From positions 208,650 to 272,649 of the forward strand of contig PAPF01000009.1 in NCBI GenBank assembly GCA_002708825.1: a stretch of 64,000 nucleotides of DNA. The letters are read 5' to 3'. The DNA comes from Phyllobacteriaceae bacterium (lineage in GTDB: Bacteria > Pseudomonadota > Alphaproteobacteria > Rhizobiales > Rhizobiaceae). Shown piece by piece: positions 33,935 through 41,679 of the stretch (positions within the stretch are counted from its first letter, which is position 1; each line of letters begins with the position of its first letter). The notes below the pieces were generated by a model. That model was not told the origin of the DNA. It ran no database searches and saw only the letters and a program-made list of their open reading frames with translations. A program made the translations under genes and the position numbers.

Positions 33935-34729
33935 ATGACTTTCGACGCTTTCAAGGAATTCCGCCTCAACGGCCACAATGTCATCATTACCGGTGGCGCG
34001 CAGAATATCGGCGCCGCGATCGCCAAGACGCTTTCGGGCGCCGGCGCAAAGGTGATGATTGCCGATCTCAACGGCGAAATGGCGGCCGACACGGCTTCGC
34101 AGATCGCGAAGGAAACAGGCAACGAATGCCGCGGCATGGCCTGCGACGTGACCGACAAGGCGGCCATCGACAAGGTCGTCAAGGCCACGGCGGACGCTTT
34201 CGGAGGCATTTCCACCCTGGTCAACAATGTCGGCTGGGGCGGACGGCAGGACGATCCGGCAGCCATTCCGGAGGAGGAATTCATCGCCTCCTACAAGCTG
34301 AACACGATCAGCGCCTACCGGATGAGCATGGCCTGCCTGCCCTGGCTGGAAAAGGCAGAGAATGCCTCGATCACCAATTCAGGTTCGTTCTCCTCGGCGG
34401 TCCCCGCATATGACATCCTGCCCTATGCCACCGCCAAGGCGGCGCTGAACCAGATGATGGTTTCGCTCGCACATCTGCTCAACAAGCGGGTGCGCGTGAA
34501 CTCGGTCCTCATCGGCACCGTGATCACCGCGGGATATGCGGACGCCGGCATCACGCCGGAGATGCAGGAACGCATGATGCATCCCGACACGCTGACCGGG
34601 CGGCCCGGACGTCCCGAGGACGTGGCCAATGCCATGCTCTGGCTCTGCTCGCCGGCTTCAGGCTGGGTGAGCGGGCAGACGATCAACATTCATGGTGGCG
34701 GCACGGTCGTGCGGCTTTTCGGAAGGTGA
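33935..34729 (+). CDS. SDR family oxidoreductase, second of a tandem pair
   Basis: 264 codons. Seen: TGGAQNIG (glycine motif with the last Gly kept), IADLNGE, NNVGWGG, GSFSSAVPAYDI, YATAK (the YxxxK pair) and WVSGQTINIHGGGTVV. The Rossmann motif reads GGAQNIG rather than GGxxGIG, and the middle Ser region is GSFSS. It differs clearly from the preceding SDR, so the two probably catalyse consecutive or opposite steps rather than being recent duplicates. The stop lies 11 bases before the ATG of the outer-membrane protein gene. Confidence 0.9.
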   Translation: MTFDAFKEFRLNGHNVIITGGAQNIGAAIAKTLSGAGAKVMIADLNGEMAADTASQIAKETGNECRGMACDVTDKAAIDKVVKATADAFGGISTLVNNVGWGGRQDDPAAIPEEEFIASYKLNTISAYRMSMACLPWLEKAENASITNSGSFSSAVPAYDILPYATAKAALNQMMVSLAHLLNKRVRVNSVLIGTVITAGYADAGITPEMQERMMHPDTLTGRPGRPEDVANAMLWLCSPASGWVSGQTINIHGGGTVVRLFGR

Positions 34730-34740
34730 AGGAACCATCC

Positions 34741-36522
34741 ATGAGACGGCATGCGGCAGCGCTCTGCAAAGCCTGCCGGGCATCGGGCGCCGGCTTCCTT
34801 TTTGCCCTGGCGCTGACGGGTGCCGTTGCAGCCCAGGACGGCAGCGGATTGGGCGGCCCCGGCGCCGTCGAACTGGCATCCGCTGCCGACACCCTGACAG
34901 TCGGGGGTGTCGCGGTTGAACTTGCCGGCACCAGCGGCGATCCGGCGCGGGATGCGGAGATCCTGGGCAAGGCCAAGGCCCGCACCGGACTTGTTGCCGG
35001 CGACCGGCTGTCATCGGCCGTCCTTGATGCCACTGTCACGCGGATCGCCAGGCTCGACGGGGTATCGCGTGTGACGCCGCGACTGGTTCAGGATGGCGCA
35101 AGCAGCGCGCGGGCGCGGGTCGTCTTCGAGGTCGAACCGGCTGACGCGACCGGCACGGCAAGGCCTCGACCGGACGCCGGCGGCTTTGCCGGCCTCCCCT
35201 ACCTGTGGCGAAGCGAACATGGCGCATTGCGCCTGATCCTGGGCGGCGGGCACGGCATCTTCTCCGACGGCAACCCCTGGTTCGGCAATGCGGCTGCATT
35301 CACGGTCGGAAATCCCCTCGTGCAGAACCCGGCCATCGGCGCGAATACAGGCCGGCGTGCGACATGGGGTGAATCGTGGATCGAAGTTGGCCTTGGCGGC
35401 GTCACGCAACTGGGTGACTCCAACATGGCGCTATACGGCGCGGTGACCGGAATCGGCGTTGCCTCACGCGGGCAGGACATATTCCGCGACGATCCTCGCC
35501 AGACCCTGAACCTGGAAAAAGCCTATCTTGGCCTGCTCTGGGCGTCCGACGACCGCAGCCGCAGCGCGAACATCTCGGCGGGGCGTCTGAATTTCTCGCT
35601 GAACGACGGCTTTCTCATCTCGCAGTTCGGCTCCCAGTGGAATGCGGGCCCGCGCCCGGGCGTCTATCTCGCGCCGCGCACCACCCATGACCTGGCGGCC
35701 GTCGGAACCTTCAAGTTCGACAACTGGACCGCCACGGCCTTCTACCTCGATCCGAACGAATACGAACCGCTGGAGAGCGATACCCGGCTTGCCGGGTTCA
35801 ACCTTCGCTACAACTTCACCGACCGGTTCTATGCCGATGGCTCCATCATCAAGGCCCTCGGGTCCAGGTCGCGCTATGCCGCACCCACCGGGCCGGTCGG
35901 GACGCGCGACGGGCTCGTGACCTATGCCGGGCATATCCGGTGGGCCGATCCGGGGATCGTGCCGGGGCTCTGGCTGGAAGGCGAACTGGCACATCAGCGC
36001 CACTCCGATTTCGACATGAGCGCCTGGGCGGGCTATGCGACGGTCGGCTACCTTGCGCAGGATCTGCCCTGGACGCCGAGCCTTTCGTACCGCTTCTCCG
36101 GCTTTTCCGGCGACGATCCGGCGACGGCGCGCTACGAGCGCTTCGATGCCCTCTATTCCGGCGGCCTGTCGGAATGGCTGCAGGGGATTTCGCTCGGAAA
36201 GGTTCTCCGGCCCGAAAACCGGCTGAGCCATAGGGTTCGCCTGAATGTCGCGCCGACGAAGCGCCTCAACCTGACCTTCGACTGGTTTCTCCACCAGGCC
36301 GACGAGCTGAACAATATCGGTGCCAATCCGGCTATCGCGGCGCTCGCCTCGAAGGACCTCGGGCAGGAATTCCAGATGACCGCTCGCTGGGCGGTTTCCG
36401 AGAAACTCTACTTCCTCGGCGTGGCAAGCGTTGCCTTGCCCGGAGATGCACTGAAGATCGCGGCGGGTGGCAATGCGAAGCCCTGGACCACGCTTCAGGC
36501 ACAGCTCTTCTGGTCCTACTAG
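34741..36522 (+). CDS. outer-membrane beta-barrel protein with N-terminal POTRA-like domain
   Basis: 593 codons from ATG 34741 (AAGGA upstream; GTG 34726 would overlap the SDR stop). A signal peptide ends at VAAQ. Residues about 45-130 (VGGVAVELAG, then VTRIARLDGVSRVTPRLV and ARVVFEVEP) resemble a POTRA domain as in two-partner secretion transporters. The rest is strand-rich with alternating hydrophobic residues, aromatic girdles and a terminal aromatic (QLFWSY), and looks like an alginate-export (AlgE-type) porin. A POTRA plus AlgE-like barrel is unusual. It may carry the cluster's substrate across the outer membrane; this is inference. Confidence 0.72.
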   Translation: MRRHAAALCKACRASGAGFLFALALTGAVAAQDGSGLGGPGAVELASAADTLTVGGVAVELAGTSGDPARDAEILGKAKARTGLVAGDRLSSAVLDATVTRIARLDGVSRVTPRLVQDGASSARARVVFEVEPADATGTARPRPDAGGFAGLPYLWRSEHGALRLILGGGHGIFSDGNPWFGNAAAFTVGNPLVQNPAIGANTGRRATWGESWIEVGLGGVTQLGDSNMALYGAVTGIGVASRGQDIFRDDPRQTLNLEKAYLGLLWASDDRSRSANISAGRLNFSLNDGFLISQFGSQWNAGPRPGVYLAPRTTHDLAAVGTFKFDNWTATAFYLDPNEYEPLESDTRLAGFNLRYNFTDRFYADGSIIKALGSRSRYAAPTGPVGTRDGLVTYAGHIRWADPGIVPGLWLEGELAHQRHSDFDMSAWAGYATVGYLAQDLPWTPSLSYRFSGFSGDDPATARYERFDALYSGGLSEWLQGISLGKVLRPENRLSHRVRLNVAPTKRLNLTFDWFLHQADELNNIGANPAIAALASKDLGQEFQMTARWAVSEKLYFLGVASVALPGDALKIAAGGNAKPWTTLQAQLFWSY

Positions 36523-36624
36523 CAATGGAAACACGCTGGATGTCCGCCGCCGCCCACGACCCGCGCGATCCCCGGTTCTCCTGCCCGTGCAATGGCAATC
36601 AAAAAACAGCTTGGAGGAAAAGTC

Positions 36625-37215
36625 ATGACTGAACTGCCCTGGGGCTCGCTGTTCGGCCTGCTCTTCATGACGATGGGGCCGATCCGGGCCATTGCCGTCT
36701 ATTCCCATGTCGGGGAAACGGACGATGCGCCGGGCGTGCAGGCCCTTGCCTTTCGCTCCGCCGCAATGGTCGCGGCGGCGTTCGTGATGACCGTCCTTGT
36801 CGGCAGCGCGGTGCTGCAAGCCTGGGGCGTATCCTTCCCGGCACTCATCGCCGCGGCCGGACTTGTTCTCATGGCACTTTCGCTCCAGGCACTGATGACG
36901 CCCGCGCCACCTGCGGCTGTGATCAACGCCGAGAAGGTCCCTGCGGCATCCATCGCCTTTCCTGGCCTCTTTCCTCCCATTGCAGTTGCTGTCCCCCTCA
37001 TCTTTGCCGCGCCCTTTCCCGGATGGGACACGAAGCTGGGCATTCTCGGGCTGGGCTTCGGCGTCATCTTCGTCAACTGGCTGCTGATGCGCCATTCCAA
37101 GGCGATCCTGCGGGCGATCGGCCCCGTCCCGTTGCAGCTGTTCGGCGCCGTTTTCGGCCTTTTGCAGTTGTCGCTCGGGCTCGAGTTCATCCTGGATGCC
37201 TGGAAGATGCTTTGA
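36625..37215 (+). CDS. MarC family integral membrane protein
   Basis: 196 codons from ATG 36625 with GGAGG nine bases upstream. Six hydrophobic segments are visible, with the MarC-type first helix FGLLFMTMGPIRAIAVYSHV and a charged loop before the third. The usual conserved NP in helix 1 (DPxGN) reads MGPIRAI, a divergence. MarC proteins have no agreed function. It ends the rightward cluster 102 bases after the outer-membrane protein gene. Confidence 0.72.
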   Translation: MTELPWGSLFGLLFMTMGPIRAIAVYSHVGETDDAPGVQALAFRSAAMVAAAFVMTVLVGSAVLQAWGVSFPALIAAAGLVLMALSLQALMTPAPPAAVINAEKVPAASIAFPGLFPPIAVAVPLIFAAPFPGWDTKLGILGLGFGVIFVNWLLMRHSKAILRAIGPVPLQLFGAVFGLLQLSLGLEFILDAWKML

Positions 37216-37312
37216 GCCGGCTAACGGACGCCTGCAAGTGCCACGATACGACCAGTGCCCGAAGCCGCAGGCAGCACGATCAACAATTTCAATACGCCCG
37301 AAGGGAACGTCG

Positions 37313-37702
37313 ATGAAAAAACGCTCACTCGCCCTCGTGGCGAGCCTCCTGTTTGCCTCCGTCCTGACCGGCGCGGCGCATTCAAGTCCCGCCGTCAACG
37401 CGACAAGGTCGATCAATGGTCCGGTCACCGGAGTCGTCGACTACACCCCCGTCGCGGAACGCCGATACAATCGCCTGAAACCGGGATGCCGGGCAGCCTT
37501 CTGCCGCCCCGGATACAATTTCGGCAAGTATGAGAGGTGGAAGCGGCGGCGCGACTTCGGACGCGCGGTGATCGGAACCGTTGTCATCGGCGCAATCATC
37601 GCGACGGCGGCCAACACTGTCCCTCCCCGTCCCTCGAACGACCTGTGCTGGGTATGGACGGATGGTTCCCGCACGCGCGGCTACTGGAACTACTGCTACT
37701 GA
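37313..37702 (+). CDS. exported protein, function unknown
   Basis: 129 codons. A signal peptide (MKKRSLALVASLLFASVLTG) ends near AHSS. The mature part is basic and aromatic (ERRYNRLKPGCRAAFCRPGY, KYERWKRRRDFGRAV), followed by a hydrophobic segment GTVVIGAIIATAA (about residues 83-97) that may anchor it, and a C-terminal CWVWTDGSRTRGYWNYCY with paired cysteines. Short YWxYC-type tails are common in small rhizobial envelope proteins. No function is assigned. Confidence 0.65.
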   Translation: MKKRSLALVASLLFASVLTGAAHSSPAVNATRSINGPVTGVVDYTPVAERRYNRLKPGCRAAFCRPGYNFGKYERWKRRRDFGRAVIGTVVIGAIIATAANTVPPRPSNDLCWVWTDGSRTRGYWNYCY

Positions 37703-37746
37703 CGCCGCAGCCTTCTTAAGACACACGAAAACCGGGACATGATCCA

Positions 37747-38103
37747 ATGCGCAAACCCGTAGTCCACGTTGCCACTCTCGCCCTCACGGCCGTCTTGGTA
37801 TTGTCAGGGGCAGCCATGGCCGAAGACGAAATTCTGGAAGCCCGGCAATTCACGGAAGCGGTAAAGGACTTCGGTTATGCCGGCGGCGTGGCCTGGCAAT
37901 GCGCCGAACCGGAAGTCCAGACAGAGATCGAACGCCAGTCCATGATCTCCTATCAGGGATTGGTGCGCCTGTTCGGGACAGATGAAGCATTTCTCTTCGC
38001 GGCCGCTTTCGGTGCCGGCACGGCTGACGAGATCGAAAAGGCCGAGTGCGAAGCCTTCGAAAGGCAGTTCCGCGAGGGCCTGTCCAGGGCCAATGTGGAG
38101 TGA
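37747..38103 (+). CDS. exported protein, function unknown
   Basis: 118 codons with a signal peptide ending at AAMAED. The mature part is acidic and helical (EARQFTEAVKDFGYAGGVAW, KAECEAFERQFREGLSRA), with two cysteines (in WQCAEP and AECEAF) that could be disulfide-linked. It reads in the same direction 44 bases after the preceding exported protein and may be co-transcribed. No family recognised. Confidence 0.6.
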   Translation: MRKPVVHVATLALTAVLVLSGAAMAEDEILEARQFTEAVKDFGYAGGVAWQCAEPEVQTEIERQSMISYQGLVRLFGTDEAFLFAAAFGAGTADEIEKAECEAFERQFREGLSRANVE

Positions 38104-38190
38104 AGCACTCGAAGGATCCGGCGGGCCCCTCTGACGCCTGTGCGCGGATGAACGCACGAGCGCGGCATCCGCAGGGGTACGCGCCAGTCC

Positions 38191-38781
38191 CTACAGCACG
38201 AAATCGCCTGCGTCGATGCCAAGCCCGGTGCCGAGCAATTCGATGCGGAAATCGGCCACGCCATCCCCGTCCACGTCGCCCTCGATGAAGGTCAGGCCGG
38301 AAAGCTCGAAGGAGCGGAGTTCTCCCGCATTGCCGGAGAAGAAACGTCCGACGAAACTGAAGGCCTGGTTGCCCGCCGTTCCACTGTCGGCATCGAGCGC
38401 CGAAAGGTTGAACAGGTCTTCGCCGTCAGTGAAGTCCTGGATGCGGTCGCGGTCGGCGAACAGCAGGCCGCTATCGGTCAGCGACAGGTACACGAACGTA
38501 TCGTTGTCATTGCCGCCATAGATAATGTCCCTGCCCTCCCGTCCGCGCAAGGTATCGTTGCCGTTGTTGCCGAGAAGGATGTCGCTGCCTGCGCCGCCAT
38601 CGAGCAGGTTGACCTGTGCGGAACCGAACAGGCGGTCATCGAAATTGCTGCCGACGGCATTCTCGAACCCGGAGATCGTGTCGCCGGTGGCATGCCCGCC
38701 GGTTGCCGTGTTGCCCCCGAGGAAAACCTGCACCGCGTCATTTGAATCCGCATAGTTCAGCGTATCGAAACCCGCCCCGCC
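38191..38781 (-). repeat. shared 591-base C-terminal RTX module, copy 1
   Basis: Encodes the last 196 codons of the leftward RTX gene. Its product aligns without gaps to the last 196 codons of the rightward RTX gene (43171-43761), with long identical stretches (GSAQVNLLDGGAGSDI, GNNGNDTLRGREGRDI, DRIQDFTDGED, FRIELLGTGLGIDA). The copies are inverted relative to each other and could recombine. Confidence 0.85.
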
Positions 38782-40938
38782 TGAAAGCGTATCGGCCCCG
38801 GCGCCGCCTCGGACAGTGTCGTTGCCGTCCCCGCCCGAAAGCGTGTCGTCGCCGATGCCGCCGAAGATCTGGTCGTTTCCGCCGTTGCCGGTCAGGATGT
38901 TGGCGGAATCATTGCCGGTCAGGGTGTTGCTGCCGTCATTGTCGATGACATTCTCGAAATTCGTGAATTCAGCCCCGAAGATGAAGAATGAGGATGCGGA
39001 CAGATCGTAGTGGAGACCGGAGAACAAATCCTGGCTTGCATCCAGCGTGTCAGTCTCCGTGCCGCCATCATACAGGCCCTGGCTGATGAAGGTGAGGACG
39101 ATGACATCGTCACCGCCGCCACCATAGACGGAATTCCGACCGCTGTCGGTGATCGTGTCATTGCCGTCGCCGCCGTAGATCGTGTCGTTGCCGACCCCGC
39201 CGTTGATGAAGTCGGCGACCGAAGAACCCGTGATGGTCTCGGCGTCCACGTCGCCGATGATTGTCACGCCGTCGCCCGGTTCGTTGAAGCCGGTAAAGCT
39301 GACGCCCGACAGGTCCAGGATGGTCGCCGTGTCCATGTACAGGGTGAGACGATAGGTCTGTCCGGAATGAGCATCCGCAGAGACCGCATCGAAACCGGCA
39401 AACTGGTCCGCATTGAACTGCGCCTCGACGCTGCCACCCGTGGAACTGTCATAGTGCAGGGCTTCGACCGACGAAACCGTGTCATCCCTGAAGTTGTAGG
39501 TCGCTGAAGTGAAACTGCGGACGTTGAGCGTATCGGTATCTGCGCCGCCATCATAGGTTTCGCCTGCCTCGTCGTAGCCGTCCTGAACGACCAGGAAATC
39601 GTCGCCGTCGCCACCGTAGAGCCTGTCGATGCCCGTAAAGCCGAACAGGAAGTCAGCACCGTCGCCGCCCTCGATCACGTTTGCGTCGCCGTTGCCGATC
39701 AGGACATCGCCATGGGCCGACCCCGTCAGGTTCTCGATGCTGGAGAAAGTGTCGCCCTCCGCATCGCCGCCACTGGCCGAATTGATCACGAGATCGATCG
39801 TCACCCCGGCAGCCGAGTCCGCGTAACTCGCCGTGTCGGTTCCGTTGCCGCCATTCAGCGAGTCGGCGCCCGCCCCACCCTCGATCGTGTCATTCTGCGT
39901 GGTGCCCGTGATGGTCTCATCATCCCCGTCACCGACAATCCTGAACACGTCATTGCCATCCCAGTCGATGAAGGACAGCCCGGACAGGTCCAGAACGGTA
40001 TCCAGCCCCATGAAAACGTCTATCCGGTTGATCGATCCGGCCTGTTCGTTTCCGTCGATCGTAGCCGAAAGGCTGACCTCACCGGCGCCGAACTGGCCGG
40101 CATTCATCAGCAGGGTCCGCTCGTTTGAGGTACCGTCGAAGAAGAATTGCACTTCCTCGACACTCAGGAATGTAACGGAACGGACATCAACGATGCCATC
40201 GGATCCCGTCACGAAGATCCTGTCGTTGAGTCCGTCGCCTCCATCCCATGTGCCGTTGTAGACCGCTGGTGCGCCGGTGGAAAACCGGAGGAAATCATCG
40301 CCCGAACCGGCATCCACGATGTCGTTTCCCGATCCGGCGATGATGGTGTCGTTGCCGCCACCACCATAGATTTCATCGTCGATCGACGAGCCAGAAATGG
40401 TCTCGGCACTGTTGTCACCGGTGATCTCGAACGAGGCGTTCGTGGTGCTGCCGGTAAATGTCAGTCCGGAAAGGTCAAGCGAAGTGTCGGCACCCATCGA
40501 GATCTGGATGATCTCGAAATTGTCATCCCAGATATCGAAGGAAACAACGCCGGTCAGCGAGAACCCGCCACCGAACTGGTCGGCATCGAGCATGACCGTA
40601 CGGCTATTGCCGAATTCGCTGTCATTCAGTTCGAGGCGCTCGATGGAGGTCAGTGTCACGCCTGTCAGGTCATGAACGAAGTTTCCAAACCCGGTAAAGC
40701 GGACAGTATCGAGACCGCCGCCCCCGTTCAGCGTTGACCCGGTCACGACAACGGAACCAGCGATCTCGAAGATGTCGCCACCGCTTCCGGCGACGACCGT
40801 GTCGGCGCCGCCGCCAAGCACGAATTCGTCACCGTTGCCATCCTGGAGGTCGGCCAAGGTCCCGCCCGTGAAACCGGTCAGCGTTCCGTTCGAGGCATTT
40901 GCCGTGTCGGCGCCTGCCGTCCCCGTGAAAATCGTCAT
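38191..40938 (-). CDS. RTX calcium-binding protein, probable type I secretion substrate
   Basis: 915 codons from ATG 40938. Repeated glycine/aspartate nonapeptides (GGxGxDxUx) occur in several blocks: GGGNDTIIAGSGNDIVDAG near residue 215, GGAGADSLNGGNGTDTAS near 360, GGDGNDTISDS-like near 610 and a long run near 700-850. Between them are repeated beta-rich modules of about 100 residues with the pattern LDLSG(L/V)(T/S)F. There is no N-terminal signal peptide and the C-terminus ends in a serralysin-like FRIELLGTGLGIDAGDFVL, consistent with a C-terminal type I secretion signal. No ABC/MFP exporter genes are in view. No catalytic domain is visible, so a structural or adhesive role is inferred. 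Confidence 0.9.
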   Translation of the reverse strand: MTIFTGTAGADTANASNGTLTGFTGGTLADLQDGNGDEFVLGGGADTVVAGSGGDIFEIAGSVVVTGSTLNGGGGLDTVRFTGFGNFVHDLTGVTLTSIERLELNDSEFGNSRTVMLDADQFGGGFSLTGVVSFDIWDDNFEIIQISMGADTSLDLSGLTFTGSTTNASFEITGDNSAETISGSSIDDEIYGGGGNDTIIAGSGNDIVDAGSGDDFLRFSTGAPAVYNGTWDGGDGLNDRIFVTGSDGIVDVRSVTFLSVEEVQFFFDGTSNERTLLMNAGQFGAGEVSLSATIDGNEQAGSINRIDVFMGLDTVLDLSGLSFIDWDGNDVFRIVGDGDDETITGTTQNDTIEGGAGADSLNGGNGTDTASYADSAAGVTIDLVINSASGGDAEGDTFSSIENLTGSAHGDVLIGNGDANVIEGGDGADFLFGFTGIDRLYGGDGDDFLVVQDGYDEAGETYDGGADTDTLNVRSFTSATYNFRDDTVSSVEALHYDSSTGGSVEAQFNADQFAGFDAVSADAHSGQTYRLTLYMDTATILDLSGVSFTGFNEPGDGVTIIGDVDAETITGSSVADFINGGVGNDTIYGGDGNDTITDSGRNSVYGGGGDDVIVLTFISQGLYDGGTETDTLDASQDLFSGLHYDLSASSFFIFGAEFTNFENVIDNDGSNTLTGNDSANILTGNGGNDQIFGGIGDDTLSGGDGNDTVRGGAGADTLSGGAGFDTLNYADSNDAVQVFLGGNTATGGHATGDTISGFENAVGSNFDDRLFGSAQVNLLDGGAGSDILLGNNGNDTLRGREGRDIIYGGNDNDTFVYLSLTDSGLLFADRDRIQDFTDGEDLFNLSALDADSGTAGNQAFSFVGRFFSGNAGELRSFELSGLTFIEGDVDGDGVADFRIELLGTGLGIDAGDFVL

Positions 40939-41679
40939 GTCCGGACCCCTTCCCTCTGTTGAGCCTTCACCCTGTCTCCGCCGGGCCAATATCCGGGGGG
41001 GCATGGACATGGTGTCGATTTCATCGGTGCGGGTTGGCCCGCACTGTTCCTTCCTGCACGGTCAATGTGGTGCCCCTGAAACCCGGATGCCGCGAACGCC
41101 ACCCCGTTGCCAGGCCCCGCATTGGCGGACAAAACCGGCCGTTGCACCGCCGCCCTTTGCCCGGACCCCTGAAAGGGCCGCCGCCGGCATCGGGCGGTGC
41201 GTGTAATCGTCATTCAGGAGGGAGGAGAACCGCCGGCAAAACGGGACAATCGTCCGGATCTCGCGCACACGGGAATGAATAGCCCCGCCACACCTGCGGC
41301 AGGACAATCCCTCCAAGGCAGATTCTTTTTGATAACGGCACGATGAAAGCCCTGGAAAACCGCCGGAACTGCGCACCGTGACTGCTTTTGATCAAAATAG
41401 ACAGCGATACAAATATAAGTCAACTCGAAATACTTAATTTTTTCACTCGCAGTCATTTGACGAACATCGGTCTCCTTTCTTCCGCTGAACGGTTTCGCAT
41501 CATCATCTGCAAAGAAAATGCACCTGTGGATTTCCGCACACAGCCAGGCCCGGCTTGCTGCCACCGGAGATTGCTTTTTACCTGCATTCATTGGTAAGCA
41601 AATAATGTTGGATTCAGCGACACCTTTTTGGGGCGTGGCGGTTCCGGGAGAGCAGTCTGGAAAGAGGATAAACAGATCA
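40939..41679. promoter_or_regulatory. divergent intergenic region between the RTX genes with AT-rich core
   Basis: 741 bases without a convincing gene. Most is GC-rich like the genome, but about 41381-41480 is strongly AT-rich (aaatataagtc, cttaattttttc), which is typical of promoters bound by MucR/Ros or H-NS-like silencers. A perfect 12-bp palindrome lies at 41386-41397. Open frames crossing it on the minus strand have no homology or codon pattern of a gene. Confidence 0.5.
41386..41397. promoter_or_regulatory. 12-bp perfect palindrome TTTTGATCAAAA
   Basis: Perfect dyad in the AT-rich core between two divergent RTX genes. It contains TTGATCAA but lacks the four-base spacer of an FNR/FixK box, so the binding protein is unknown. 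Its position suits control of one or both genes. Confidence 0.35.

Noticed and set aside
35464-37428. 654-codon minus-strand open frame across the outer-membrane protein and MarC genes
   Set aside because: It spans two plus-strand genes with good ribosome sites and has no recognisable domain.
38500-40400. Dense short repeats that could suggest a CRISPR array
   Set aside because: They are in-frame, degenerate codon-level repeats encoding GGxGxD calcium-binding nonapeptides, with no constant repeat or unique spacers.
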